64,000 bases of DNA from Leptospira licerasiae serovar Varillal str. VAR 010 (GCF_000244755.1 NZ_AHOO02000005.1:1302001-1366000); one strand, 5' to 3'. Positions 43,190-53,347 are shown, numbered from the stretch's first letter. Numbers and translations: made by a program. Notes: generated by a model from the sequence alone, not told the origin.

Positions 43190-46100
43190 ATTTTGCGGAA
43201 CTATCGATCAAACGACCGATATTTATTACCTGTACGGTTCTCATCATTCTTGTTTCGGGATATCTTTCCCTGAATAAGTTGGGAGTAGACCTTTTTCCTA
43301 ACGTAACAATTCCGGTGGTCACAGTAACTGTGCCTTATCCGGGAGCTGCACCCAACGAGATCGAAACTCTGATCGCCAAACCTGTGGAAGACGAACTTTC
43401 CACAATCTCAGGAGTAAAAAGGATCCGATCTACTTGTAGTGAAGGGTCGGGAACGATCATCCTTGAATTTACCTTGGAAACCGACGTAAAATACGCGGAA
43501 CAACAGGTAAGAGATAAGGTCTCCGCTGTAAAACCTAAATTACCGAACGATATCAAAGAACCGATCATCAGAAGGATAGACCCTGCGGATCAGCCGATCA
43601 TCATTCTTGCATTGAATGCAAACTTAAGTGAAGCTCAGATCTACGATATCGCAAACGAAGAGATCAAACAGAATCTTTTAACTGCAAAGGACGTGGGAAA
43701 TATCACGATCTATGGCGGTCGTAAAAGAGAGATCCATGTCGCTTTAGATAGACAAAAATTAAAACAACATATGATCCCTGCTTCTGTGGTTTCCAATCGT
43801 TTGGCTTCCGGTGGTACTAATATCCCTGCAGGTAAAGTGAGTAAGGCGGATTCGGAGTTGGTATATAGAACCATCAACGAATTCAAATCTCCTCAAGAGA
43901 TCAGGGACACCCCGATTTCCTTATTCGGGAACGAGGTTCCGGTAAAGATAGGACAATTGGGTGAAGTAGTAGATACTTTAGAGGATGAAAGTACTCGCGC
44001 GTATTTTAACGGTAAGAAAGCAGTCTTCTTATTAGTATTTAAACAATCAGGGTCGAATACTGTTGCGGTAGCGCAAGAGGTCAAAAAAAGGATCGATGAT
44101 TTGAATAAGGAACTTGCGAGAAGAGAAGGTGGCGCAGTCCTTTCTATTGCAAACGATAATTCCATTCAGATCGACGATAACATCTACGATGTAAAAGAAA
44201 CGATCATCATAGGTATCGCACTCACGATCGTAGTGGTTCTATTATTCTTAGGAAGTGTTCGATCCACAATTATTACCGGACTTGCATTGCCTAATTCGCT
44301 TTTGGGCGCATTCATCTTGATGGCGGTTGCAGGATTTACCGTAAACGTGATGACACTTCTTGCATTGAGCTTGGCAGTCGGACTACTCATCGACGACGCA
44401 ATCGTAGTTCGGGAAAATATTTTCCGACATAGGGAGATGGGCAAAACCGCAAGAGAAGCTTCTACCGAGGGAACTAAGGAAGTAACATTAGCGGTAATCG
44501 CAACTACTATGACGGTGATCGCAGTGTTCTTGCCGATCGCATTTGTGAGCGGAGTAGTAGGGCAGTTCTTAAGAGAATTCGGACTTACAGTATGTTTCGC
44601 ACTTTTGATCTCTCTTTATGATGCACTTACGATCGCTCCGATGTTATCCGCGTATTTCGGCGGAAAAATCTCAGGATCGCATGCGCATGCAGGTCATGGA
44701 AATTCTTCGCAAGAATTCTTAAGCGTTCCATCAGACGGAAAGAAAAAGAAGAAAAACGGTGCAACCACCGCTTTCGAAGAGATCGCGTTTTCTAAGATAA
44801 GGGCACAAGAAGCTCCGAAAGGAATTATTTCCAGGATCTTCTCTGCTGTATTTGAGCTCTTAAAATTCGTATTCGGAGTATTAGGAAGAATTCTTTCACC
44901 TGTAGAGAAGGGTTTGGATAAGGTATTATCCGGATTTAACGTATTCCAGACTTGGTTGGAGAATATCTACGCAAACGTTTTGAAATTCACTTTAAAACGT
45001 CCGGTATTCATATTGAGTAGTGCGGTCTTAATCTTTGTTGCCAGCTTGATGCTGACCAAGTATATTCCTAAAACATTCTTACCTGCGCAGGACCAAGGAA
45101 AATTCCAAGTTACTTTGGACATGCCTCCCGGCACTTCCGTACAAAAGATGGCGGAGATCGCTCAGGAAGCATATAAAGAGATTTCTTCTCATAAAGAAGT
45201 TAAATTGGTGGCTATGTTCAATACGAACAGGACTGCGACAATGTTTGTGGAGATGATCCCTGCGAAAGAAAGAAATATGAACACTTCTCAGTTCAAGGAT
45301 CTTCTTCGTAAAGAATTGGAATCATTTTCCTACGCAAACCCGATCGTTAAAGATGTGGATAACGTGGGTGGAGGACAAAGGCCTTTTACTCTGGTAGTCA
45401 GCGGACAGAACGGAAAAGTAGTGGAGGAATATTCCAGAAAACTTTTCGAAAGATTAAGAGAATCTAAAGCTCTTTTGGATGTGGATACAAGTTATAGAGC
45501 CGGCGCTCCGGAATTCAGAGTGGTGCCTGATCGCCAAAGAGAAGTTCTACTCGGAATTCCGGGAACTGTGATCGGAACGGAATTAAGAACTCTTGTGGAG
45601 GGAACTACTCCCGCTGTCTATCGTGAGAACGGAGTGGAATACGATATTCGTGTTCGATTGAAAGAAGGACAGAGAGATTTGAAGGACAACTTTTATAATT
45701 CTTTCGTTCCTAACTTTAACAATATGATGATTCCAATTCAGAACGTCGCAAAAGCGGAAGAGACGACAGGTCTTGCTACTATCAACCGTATGAACAGGAA
45801 CCAATCAGTTGAGATCTATGCCGACGTAAATCCGGATGGGCCTGGTATGGGCGGAGCAATGGAAGAAGTAGCAAAACTGACACAGACAGAAATGCCTCTT
45901 CCTCCAGGAGTCCGTATCGGATACACGGGACAGGCTGAGAACTTTAAGGAGATGGGAACTTCTCTCGGGATCGCTATGGGACTCGGTGTGTTATTCATCT
46001 ATATGGTCCTTGCATCCTTGTATGAAAGTTTTATAACACCTATCGCGATTATGCTGGTCCTTCCTTTGGCGCTTTGTGGAGCGTTCATCGCTCTATTCTT

Positions 46101-46485
46101 GACCCAAAAGTCTTTGGATATATTTTCCATGATCGGGCTAATCATGCTCATCGGAGTGGCTACAAAGAATTCGATCTTACTCGTGGACTTCACGAACCAG
46201 CTCATACAAAGAGGTGTGGAAATGAAAGAAGCGATCATAGAAGCAGGAAGAGAACGTCTTCGCCCTATCCTGATGACATCCTTCGCTTTGATTGCAGGTA
46301 TGGCTCCTATTGCGATCGGACTAAACGAAGCGTCCAAACAAAGGACGAGTATGGGGGTCGCGATCATAGGCGGATTGATCTCTTCCACCGTACTTACGTT
46401 AGTAGTAGTGCCGGCAGCGTTTTCCTATATAGAGAAGTTGAATAATCTAGTCCGTAGGAATTCTCCGGATCCGGATGCGCGATAA
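43186..46485 (+). CDS. RND efflux pump permease (AcrB/HAE1-like)
   Basis: Inner-membrane proton-driven exporter of 1099 residues. TM1 is at the N-terminus (PIFITCTVLIILVSGYLSL). The porter domain opens with GVDLFPNVTIPVVTVTVPYPGAAP, and TM2-6 hold LLALSLAVGLLIDDAIVVREN, the acidic proton-relay helix. TM7 restarts at RPVFILSSAVLIFVASL. Between TM6 and TM7 lies an unusually long cytoplasmic insert of about 110 residues with HAHAGHG and KKKKK. The second half repeats the pattern (IGLIMLIGVATKNSILLVDF). The typical periplasmic adaptor gene is not in this operon, so an adaptor encoded elsewhere is needed. Confidence 0.95.
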   Translation: MNFAELSIKRPIFITCTVLIILVSGYLSLNKLGVDLFPNVTIPVVTVTVPYPGAAPNEIETLIAKPVEDELSTISGVKRIRSTCSEGSGTIILEFTLETDVKYAEQQVRDKVSAVKPKLPNDIKEPIIRRIDPADQPIIILALNANLSEAQIYDIANEEIKQNLLTAKDVGNITIYGGRKREIHVALDRQKLKQHMIPASVVSNRLASGGTNIPAGKVSKADSELVYRTINEFKSPQEIRDTPISLFGNEVPVKIGQLGEVVDTLEDESTRAYFNGKKAVFLLVFKQSGSNTVAVAQEVKKRIDDLNKELARREGGAVLSIANDNSIQIDDNIYDVKETIIIGIALTIVVVLLFLGSVRSTIITGLALPNSLLGAFILMAVAGFTVNVMTLLALSLAVGLLIDDAIVVRENIFRHREMGKTAREASTEGTKEVTLAVIATTMTVIAVFLPIAFVSGVVGQFLREFGLTVCFALLISLYDALTIAPMLSAYFGGKISGSHAHAGHGNSSQEFLSVPSDGKKKKKNGATTAFEEIAFSKIRAQEAPKGIISRIFSAVFELLKFVFGVLGRILSPVEKGLDKVLSGFNVFQTWLENIYANVLKFTLKRPVFILSSAVLIFVASLMLTKYIPKTFLPAQDQGKFQVTLDMPPGTSVQKMAEIAQEAYKEISSHKEVKLVAMFNTNRTATMFVEMIPAKERNMNTSQFKDLLRKELESFSYANPIVKDVDNVGGGQRPFTLVVSGQNGKVVEEYSRKLFERLRESKALLDVDTSYRAGAPEFRVVPDRQREVLLGIPGTVIGTELRTLVEGTTPAVYRENGVEYDIRVRLKEGQRDLKDNFYNSFVPNFNNMMIPIQNVAKAEETTGLATINRMNRNQSVEIYADVNPDGPGMGGAMEEVAKLTQTEMPLPPGVRIGYTGQAENFKEMGTSLGIAMGLGVLFIYMVLASLYESFITPIAIMLVLPLALCGAFIALFLTQKSLDIFSMIGLIMLIGVATKNSILLVDFTNQLIQRGVEMKEAIIEAGRERLRPILMTSFALIAGMAPIAIGLNEASKQRTSMGVAIIGGLISSTVLTLVVVPAAFSYIEKLNNLVRRNSPDPDAR

Positions 46486-46490
46486 ATATC

Positions 46491-47090
46491 ATGGATTTCT
46501 CCGAGAAAAAAAATAGGCTCCGAGTTTTACTCGGAGCATCTAGAGTCTTTCTGCGGAAAGGTTATGCGAAAACTAAAATGGAGGATCTTGTAGAAGAATC
46601 CAAAATCGGAAAAAAGACCTTATACGAATACTACTCGAACAAAGAAGAAATTTTAAAAGCCGCTGCCGACTATCGTCAAACCAAGGCTGCCTTTAAACTT
46701 AAGAAAATTCGAAACAATGGCGCTCTGGACTTCTCTAAACGATTTGTGAAGATGAGAAAGGAGCTGTTGGATGTTTGTAAGCCCGGCCATTTCGCATTAT
46801 GGAAGGAATTGCAGGATCAAATTCCGGAAATATGGAGAATGATTAAGACAAAAAGGGTCCAATTAATAGATACTGAAATAGAAAGGTTATTAGAAGAGGG
46901 GAAAAAATTAGGAGAATTCAGAGCGGACTTGAGGCCTGACTTGTTCATCATGGCATTAATTGCCTGTTCAGATGCGGTTTACAAGTGGGAGCAAAACCCG
47001 ACCGAGCGTCGGGCCAATATATCCGAACTGGACAATATTTTTCTTTATGGCATAATACGCAGAGGAAAGGAGACGTTAAAATCGTCTTGA
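46491..47090 (+). CDS. TetR family regulator (first of tandem pair)
   Basis: A 199-residue repressor. The helix-turn-helix covers residues about 15-60: GASRVFLRKGYAKTKMEDLVEE, then IGKKTLYEYYSNKEEIL. The C-terminal ligand domain ends LDNIFLYGIIRRGKE. It begins five bases after the pump stop codon. Together with the next gene (about one third identical by eye, with matching WKELQDQIPEIW and LDNI-ending segments) it forms a tandem duplicate. A likely target is the palindrome set at the operon promoter. Confidence 0.93.
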   Translation: MDFSEKKNRLRVLLGASRVFLRKGYAKTKMEDLVEESKIGKKTLYEYYSNKEEILKAAADYRQTKAAFKLKKIRNNGALDFSKRFVKMRKELLDVCKPGHFALWKELQDQIPEIWRMIKTKRVQLIDTEIERLLEEGKKLGEFRADLRPDLFIMALIACSDAVYKWEQNPTERRANISELDNIFLYGIIRRGKETLKSS

Positions 47091-47130
47091 GATTGAAAAA
47101 TCGTTTCCTAAGCGAAAGGGGGATAATAAA

Positions 47131-47748
47131 GTGCACAGCGCCGTGGAACAAGAACTAACCCAAGAGAAGGACGAAGTACGTCAGAGAATATTCGAAAAAT
47201 CGTTCGAGCTATTTTTGCGATACGGTTTTGCGAAGACTCGAATGGAAGAGATCGCTCGAACTCTTAGGATCAGTCGTAAAACACTTTATAAACACTTCGC
47301 CAATAAGCATGAATTGTTAAAAGAAGTGATGACTGATAAACATCTCAGAATTCACGGACGTATTGAAGGGATTTTCCAAGACCCGGAAAAATCCATTAAA
47401 GAAAAGATCCAATCAATGAGAGGTTGTCTCTCTTCCGAGATCCCTCACGGAATGAACGAATTTTTAAGAGAGATCCGTGACCAGGCTCCTGACATTTGGA
47501 AACAAATCCAGTCTCTAAAAGAAAAAAATATAAACAGAACAATGAGAAAGATGATCGAGACCGGCATCAAGAACGGTGAAATCCGTTCGGATGTGAATCC
47601 TGATATCGTACTTCTAATTCACTCAGCAGCTTCCGAAGCGATGTTCGACCCGAACTTTTTAGCGCAGACCCCGTATTCTATCCGAGATCTGGTCCAAGAG
47701 CTGGATAATATTATTTTTTACGGCATTGTAAAAAGAGAAGATACATAA
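47131..47748 (+). CDS. TetR family regulator (second of tandem pair)
   Basis: A 205-residue repressor paralogous to the gene just upstream. HTH: FELFLRYGFAKTRMEEIART and RISRKTLYKHFANKHELL. Effector domain with LREIRDQAPDIWKQIQ and a closing LDNIIFYGIVKRED. The GTG at 47131 follows AGGGGGAT at a fair distance. Two related repressors in one pump operon may bind as heterodimers or sense different ligands; the sequence does not say which. Confidence 0.92.
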   Translation: MHSAVEQELTQEKDEVRQRIFEKSFELFLRYGFAKTRMEEIARTLRISRKTLYKHFANKHELLKEVMTDKHLRIHGRIEGIFQDPEKSIKEKIQSMRGCLSSEIPHGMNEFLREIRDQAPDIWKQIQSLKEKNINRTMRKMIETGIKNGEIRSDVNPDIVLLIHSAASEAMFDPNFLAQTPYSIRDLVQELDNIIFYGIVKREDT

Positions 47749-47769
47749 AAGTAGGAAAGTTTTACACTT

Positions 47770-50184
47770 TTGATCGTATTCTTTTTTTTTCTCATCTTCT
47801 TCTTTTCGACCGCAGTTTGTTATCTATTCTTATCTAGATATAAAGAGTTAGGAAAGATTGGCCTTGCGGTCACATCTGTCTCGATAGTCTTACTTTGGAT
47901 AGGCCTTACAGCTTTTCTGTTGACTGCCTTTGGGCTTTATCGTCTCGACAGAGTAATATATTCTATCACATTTTTAGCAAGTATCAGTCTGGCTATTTTA
48001 TTTCAGCGCAGACAACATGGTTTAAAAGAGAAATTTTCCATTTTGGAAATTGGAAAAAAAGAACTTTTGTTTCTCATTCTCTTCTCTTTGTTTTCATTTT
48101 ATCTTTATGCATGTTTTCCCACTCAATACATAGATGGTGGAAGGGATCAGGGACAATATACAATTTTTGGATACGTGATTGCAAAGACAGGCGGGTTTAA
48201 TCTGGATATACCAGATTCACAATTGATCCGTAATGTTTTTGGAAGTTCAGTTTTGCTCGATTACCAGGCTATCACCTTGGATCCAAGAGCGGAAATTGAT
48301 CGTAGATTCCCTGCTTTTTTTCATCTATTACCTTCCTATTTAGCAATCGGGTATGATCTATTCGGGATGTACGGACTGCTTGGAGTAAATTCCGTTTTCG
48401 GATTTATTTCTGTTTTTCTTTTTTATTTAGTCCTAAGAAGGCTTTCTGACCCGTTAGTAGCGGGCGCCGCTTTGGTTTTATACGTTCTAAATGCATCACA
48501 ATTATGGAATATTCGCTCGACTTTATCTGAGCCAATTTCCCAGTTTCTGTTATTACTAACAGCCTACTTATTGCAAACATTCTTCAAGACCAAGAATGGA
48601 TTTATAATGTCAGCGATAGGAGCTATTTTAGGGATCAGTTGTCTTGTTCGAATTGATGGCTTTACCTATTTCCCCGCATTAGCTTTATATTCTGTTTATC
48701 TGGTGTTAGTCTCTCCTAAATACTTTAGGAATTTCTTATTCTTTTTTCTTTCATTCTCCTTTGTGTGTTTCATTGCGGCAATATATTCCTATTGTCGCTC
48801 TTTAATGTATGTCGAAGCTCATTGGCTATATGTAAAACTTTTAATTATCAGTTTCTGCTTTTCGGTTGGATTGGTCTTTTCTGAGGCGACGGTGCTAAAA
48901 GTGACACCTACTATTTTGGAAGATCTAAGAGTCTGGTTGAAGAATAAGAAAAAGACTCTGCGAATTATTACTTATATCCTAATTGTTAGTTTAATAGGTC
49001 TTGTTTATTTAATTCGATCCAATTTTGTGAATCAACTGAGTAACTTTGCTAATCCCGCTAATAAAGAGATAAATTTCGTATCCGCCTTCTTTTGGTATGT
49101 CCCATTTTGGCTTTTTTTCTTTCTTCCTTTCGCATTTGACTTTTTTTTGTTTCGAAGAAGGGGAATTCGATCTTCTTTTTTATTCTTCATAGGTTCCTTA
49201 CTATTGTTTTTATATTTATTAGATCCTAGGATTCATCCGGATCATTTTTGGGCAACACGACGGTGGGTCATTATTTCAATTCCGTTTGCCATTCTATGTT
49301 CTTTCCTGGGAATCCGATCGATCCCTGGTTTAAAAGAGAGATGGAAAACTTATATTCTGATTTTAGGGTTTTTATCTGGACTTGCATATACGATCTGGCG
49401 ATCCAATCTGATTTTGTTTCAACCAATGATGGGGTCATATTTGGAGGGATATGAACGATTCTCCAAATCGTTACCGCTCGACCGAGGAATATACTTTACT
49501 ACTAAAAGAGCGATTGCAAGCCCTCTACGTTACATGTATGGAAGAAATATTTTCTTAATTCAAAATTCTATGGAATTTCTAAATAGGGTTCCCGAACTTT
49601 TGAAATTGGGAAAGAAAGTTTATATCATACAGAATGGAGATTTTTCGGGGTACAAATCTAATTTAAAATTCTATAAAGTAGCAAGTCTGAATTTAATGGG
49701 GAAATTTCCGATTGAATCAGTATACAAATTTCCCGAGTTTCTATATCATAAAAATTTGAATCTTCAAGTTTTCAGGGTCGAATCATCTGACAGAATACCT
49801 TCTGATGAACCTATCGAAATGACATGGAATCCCGCTGACGGAGGATTTCTATCCAAAGTGGGTATGATAGAAGAAGATGGGACGATCTCTGCAACAAGAC
49901 ATCGCGGGCCTCTCGTTTATGGTCCTTTTCTCACCCTACCTGGTGGAAAATATGAATTACAATTCATTGGAAAAAATCTTCGGAATGCAGAATTTGACAT
50001 AGTATGCAATGGTGGTTCAGATCGGTTGCTGGAAATTCAAAAAGGTACTAAAGATAGTATTGAAACTTTGGTATTTGAAGTGAAGCGTCCGATTGTGGAT
50101 GATTTGGAATTTAGAGTTTTTGTAGAAGGAAAATCTGGTGTCAAAATTGATAAGATTTCCTTGAAAACAATAATTAAAAAATGA
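47770..50184 (+). CDS. Polytopic GT-C-like glycosyltransferase
   Basis: A large membrane protein of 804 residues with about 12 helices and a C-terminal soluble part of roughly 250 residues. The first extracytoplasmic loop has QYIDGGRDQGQYTIFG, an acidic motif placed where GT-C enzymes keep their catalytic Asp; the next loops carry ALDPRAEIDRRFPAFFHLLP-like residues. GT-C enzymes use lipid-linked sugars to glycosylate lipids or proteins outside the membrane. TTG at 47770 with AGGAAAG ten bases upstream is the only start near the first helix. The gene is AT-rich compared with flanking genes. Confidence 0.72.
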   Translation: MIVFFFFLIFFFSTAVCYLFLSRYKELGKIGLAVTSVSIVLLWIGLTAFLLTAFGLYRLDRVIYSITFLASISLAILFQRRQHGLKEKFSILEIGKKELLFLILFSLFSFYLYACFPTQYIDGGRDQGQYTIFGYVIAKTGGFNLDIPDSQLIRNVFGSSVLLDYQAITLDPRAEIDRRFPAFFHLLPSYLAIGYDLFGMYGLLGVNSVFGFISVFLFYLVLRRLSDPLVAGAALVLYVLNASQLWNIRSTLSEPISQFLLLLTAYLLQTFFKTKNGFIMSAIGAILGISCLVRIDGFTYFPALALYSVYLVLVSPKYFRNFLFFFLSFSFVCFIAAIYSYCRSLMYVEAHWLYVKLLIISFCFSVGLVFSEATVLKVTPTILEDLRVWLKNKKKTLRIITYILIVSLIGLVYLIRSNFVNQLSNFANPANKEINFVSAFFWYVPFWLFFFLPFAFDFFLFRRRGIRSSFLFFIGSLLLFLYLLDPRIHPDHFWATRRWVIISIPFAILCSFLGIRSIPGLKERWKTYILILGFLSGLAYTIWRSNLILFQPMMGSYLEGYERFSKSLPLDRGIYFTTKRAIASPLRYMYGRNIFLIQNSMEFLNRVPELLKLGKKVYIIQNGDFSGYKSNLKFYKVASLNLMGKFPIESVYKFPEFLYHKNLNLQVFRVESSDRIPSDEPIEMTWNPADGGFLSKVGMIEEDGTISATRHRGPLVYGPFLTLPGGKYELQFIGKNLRNAEFDIVCNGGSDRLLEIQKGTKDSIETLVFEVKRPIVDDLEFRVFVEGKSGVKIDKISLKTIIKK

Positions 50185-50210
50185 GATTATAAGAAATGAA
50201 GAGGAATTTT

Positions 50211-50480
50211 ATGCGTTATGCTTTGGTTTTTTCAATATCGTTACTACTTTCTTTAGGTAGTACATATGCCGGGGACAAAGATAAGGGAGACTCCTGTAAT
50301 AGTGATATCCAATGTGGATATGGATTGCAATGTACAGGCGGAGTTTGTACTAAAAAACAAGAATTCGATCATGGTAATAGTGGAAAATCAGGAAACCAAT
50401 GCAATAATGACGGAGATTGTATCGGATCAGGAAAATGTGTATCCGGTTCTTTCGGAAAAAAATACTGCAGCGGTAATTAA
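50211..50480 (+). CDS. Small secreted Cys-rich protein with two four-Cys repeats
   Basis: An 89-residue protein: MRYALVFSISLLLSLGSTYA is a clean signal peptide. The mature part carries eight Cys in two similar units: C-x5-C-x5-C-x4-C (DSCNSDIQCGYGLQCTGGVC) and C-x5-C-x5-C-x9-C (starting QCNNDGDC). This spacing recalls small EB/Dickkopf-like modules but I cannot place a family. The ATG at 50211 is preferred because GAGGAA lies five bases before it; an ATG at 50196 has none. It probably cotranscribes with the glycosyltransferase. Four disulphides are likely. Confidence 0.78.
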   Translation: MRYALVFSISLLLSLGSTYAGDKDKGDSCNSDIQCGYGLQCTGGVCTKKQEFDHGNSGKSGNQCNNDGDCIGSGKCVSGSFGKKYCSGN

Positions 50481-51917
50481 TTAAAGCGTAATCTTACGCC
50501 AGACAAGTATTCTTGATCCATAATCTTCTTTTCGATAGAGTTGATTCTTATCGAAATAATGTATCATTTCGCTTACTGATTTGCTAGCTGGCACTAATTC
50601 TTCTTCCGGACTGCGCAGAACTACCAAGTCAGGATACCATTTGCCGGACTCTATATTCTTCCAATCATGGTAAGGCAGCCTAATATCGTTTCCACAAAAT
50701 AGATATGTAGCATAAGAAAAAGAAGCGAAAACTTTTCCTTCACATCCGGATCTTAAGCGAACCAATGTGAGAGTGTCTTGGATAGAATTTGATACGCTGG
50801 CTTTCCCTCTCTTGATCAATTTAGCCACTGTAGGTCCGCGGCCGCTATAATTCCCAGGAAAAAGTAGAAGGAAGATCGATATGAAGATAAGTCCAATTGT
50901 AGGAACAAGAATCAATCTTTTGTCCTTTCGGAAATGGGTGAGTCGACTATATAGGTTCGAGATCGCGAAAGGAATCGAATAATAAAATAATAATATAGCA
51001 GGAAGCCCGAAGTAAAAAGAAAAAAAAGCTCTGTCCTGAGATATGGACGACATCCAGAGCCCAGCTACTGCGATTCCGGGAAGAGCTCTCCATCCGGAAA
51101 AAATAGGTAGGGCTAGTACACTCGCAAATAAATACTTGAACTGTCCGGAAATCAGAAGTTTGAAATATGAAAAAGGATTTTGGAATAGGTCGATCAAGAT
51201 CTCGGATTTACTTTTACCCCATTTATCGGAAAAATGCGAAACCTTATCCGGAAAATACATTGGGGTAAACCAAACTAATACTATTCCTACATATAATAAT
51301 ATCACAAAGAAATATAGTAATAATATTTTTCCGCGCGCTTTCCCGAAAAGTAGAGATGTTGTCCCAATTGCATATATCCAAGCGTCTTCTTTGACCATTA
51401 ATGCAAGCAAAAGGAAGGGGAGGGATATTAAAAAAGAGCCTCGATTTGCATATAGTAAAAAGCCCGAAAAGAGAGGGATCCATAATGTCTCAAAATGAGG
51501 ATAAAGGTGCGCGTGAGTTACATATGGGTTTAATAAAAATGTGATACTCAAAATCCAGGAATATTCGAATTCAGGTGCTATTTCTGAAAAATAACGCTCT
51601 AACAGTACGATACCTAAAGATATACTAACACATTGTATGATTAGCCATAACTCTATATAGGGGAAAAAATGAAATAGAAAAGAGAGCAAACCAAGTATAT
51701 ACGAGGAATGTTCTTGAAGAAACGGAACGCCGAACTCATAAGACCAAAAATACCCCACAGACTTCGGAGTTGCCAGTGCATATAAAATCGATCCGGAATC
51801 ATGCCATTCGACTTGAAGAGTGACGTATTGGATACCGGATAGAGTTATTAAATAGATTAAGGAAACTAAGAATAAAATCCAGGACTTTCTTTCGGTTCCG
51901 TATCTAAGAAGATTCAT
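50481..51917 (-). CDS. DUF2079-type polytopic membrane protein
   Basis: A 478-residue membrane protein with about ten helices and a C-terminal soluble part of about 110 residues. Marks of the family are the WHDSGSILYAL and QEHSSYILGLL loops near residues 35-75, the HLYPHFETLWIPLFSGFLLYA segment, and ALMVKEDAWIYAIG. DUF2079 proteins are thought to be glycosyltransferase-like membrane enzymes, with function unproven. Its stop codon directly abuts that of the Cys-rich gene. AT-rich like the genes it faces. Confidence 0.77.
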   Translation of the reverse strand: MNLLRYGTERKSWILFLVSLIYLITLSGIQYVTLQVEWHDSGSILYALATPKSVGYFWSYEFGVPFLQEHSSYILGLLSFLFHFFPYIELWLIIQCVSISLGIVLLERYFSEIAPEFEYSWILSITFLLNPYVTHAHLYPHFETLWIPLFSGFLLYANRGSFLISLPFLLLALMVKEDAWIYAIGTTSLLFGKARGKILLLYFFVILLYVGIVLVWFTPMYFPDKVSHFSDKWGKSKSEILIDLFQNPFSYFKLLISGQFKYLFASVLALPIFSGWRALPGIAVAGLWMSSISQDRAFFSFYFGLPAILLFYYSIPFAISNLYSRLTHFRKDKRLILVPTIGLIFISIFLLLFPGNYSGRGPTVAKLIKRGKASVSNSIQDTLTLVRLRSGCEGKVFASFSYATYLFCGNDIRLPYHDWKNIESGKWYPDLVVLRSPEEELVPASKSVSEMIHYFDKNQLYRKEDYGSRILVWRKITL

Positions 51918-51990
51918 AAGAAATTACGAACCAATTTCTATAAGCGGAAACCGATTGAAAATACTTATTTTTACTCTCCGGGATTCTTGA

Positions 51991-53289
51991 TCAATCCACT
52001 GAAATTTTTTTCCGAACTGACGGCTTACTAATACTCCTCAATTTCCCCAATTCGTCTTTGATCTCCTCGATCGATAATTCTCCCCCTCCTGAATTTTCGG
52101 AGATGGACTTTAAGATCGGTTGTAATTTGGAAGCTTCTTCTTTGGAAACGGAGATCCCTGACTGCATTAGAATTTCATAAATTGCAGATTTGCCTGATTG
52201 GCTTGTGAATGCTATCCTATCTCCTTCCGGTCTTCCGATCAGATCTGCATCGAAAGCACGATAGGCTCCCTTTTTCATATCCTTAGTTTTGGAGACTCCG
52301 TCTTGGTGGATACCACTTCTATGAGCGACCACGTCCTCTCCGATCAAAGGAGCTTTTTCAGGGATAGGGACGCCTGACATACGAGAAACGATACGAGATG
52401 TCTCGTAAATCGTCTGAAGATCCAAGTTCACTTTAACTCCGCAATTATGAAGAGCGATTGCAACTTCGTAAGTGTTTGTATTTCCGGCTCTTTCCCCCAA
52501 ACCGTTTAATGCGGTTTCCAATTGGGTGGCTCCTGCAAAAAAACTTTCCACAGTCGTTGCGGTGGCCATTCCCAAGTCGTTATGAGTATGGACCGAAATT
52601 TTACTTCCTTGGGGCAAAGAATCTGCGACTTTGCGGACCATCGCTACGAACAAATAAGGCCTATACCTTTCCACAGTATTAGGAAGGTTCACAACATCTG
52701 CGCCTGCTTCCAATGCCACTTGGAATGCTTCCACGGCAAAATCCATATTCTCCAAAGAATCTCCGAAATGTTCTCCGGAGAATTGGACCTCTCCGTAGTT
52801 CCCCGCTAATTTACGAGCGTATGAAACGGATCGTATTATGTTTTCTTTAACTTCTTTTTCGGAAATCCCCAATACATTTCGGATCGTAAAATCGCTGATC
52901 GGATAAACTATATGGATCCTTGGGCGAGGCGCCTTTTTGATCGCTTCCCAAGAAAGATCTATCTCCTTTTCCACGGCTCTGGAAAGGCTGGAGATCGCAA
53001 TATTCTCCGGAGCCAAAGAAGCAAGATAAGAACATGCTTCGAAGTCTTGTTTACTTGCGGAAGCAAATCCAACTTCTATCCCTTGCACTCCTAACTTAAC
53101 AAGTCTCTTAAATATGATCTCTTTTTCTTCCAGGTTCCAAGGTTTACGTAGTGCTTGGTTGCCGTCCCTTAATGTAACATCCATGAAGAATGGAGATACA
53201 GGAGGAGTTTTCAAACCCTGACCGGGAATGATCATCTCTTGGATGGAAGGATATTGTGTCGCGGAGATCGCGTTTGATTTTTGTTCCAT
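51991..53289 (-). CDS. leuA: 2-Isopropylmalate synthase-like enzyme, short form
   Basis: Condenses acetyl-CoA with 2-oxoisovalerate in the first committed step of leucine synthesis. The 432-residue protein has the HMGL-like barrel: [16 protein letters not shown] (Arg41, Asp42), a [12 protein letters not shown] stretch, [16 protein letters not shown] with metal-ligand His residues, and the [11 protein letters not shown] block. It ends after about 100 residues of linker-like helices, with no C-terminal LeuA dimer domain, so feedback by leucine at the protein level is not expected. The ATG at 53289 follows AGAGAGTGACC; a TTG at 53349 is inside the attenuator. A leader peptide rich in Leu codons lies upstream, which supports LeuA over citramalate synthase. 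Confidence 0.85.
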   Translation of the reverse strand: MEQKSNAISATQYPSIQEMIIPGQGLKTPPVSPFFMDVTLRDGNQALRKPWNLEEKEIIFKRLVKLGVQGIEVGFASASKQDFEACSYLASLAPENIAISSLSRAVEKEIDLSWEAIKKAPRPRIHIVYPISDFTIRNVLGISEKEVKENIIRSVSYARKLAGNYGEVQFSGEHFGDSLENMDFAVEAFQVALEAGADVVNLPNTVERYRPYLFVAMVRKVADSLPQGSKISVHTHNDLGMATATTVESFFAGATQLETALNGLGERAGNTNTYEVAIALHNCGVKVNLDLQTIYETSRIVSRMSGVPIPEKAPLIGEDVVAHRSGIHQDGVSKTKDMKKGAYRAFDADLIGRPEGDRIAFTSQSGKSAIYEILMQSGISVSKEEASKLQPILKSISENSGGGELSIEEIKDELGKLRSISKPSVRKKISVD

Positions 53290-53347
53290 GGTCACTCTCT
53301 TTTTCCGGCCTCGAGCGAGAGATTTTGCCGGGAGAAAGCCCTGATAC

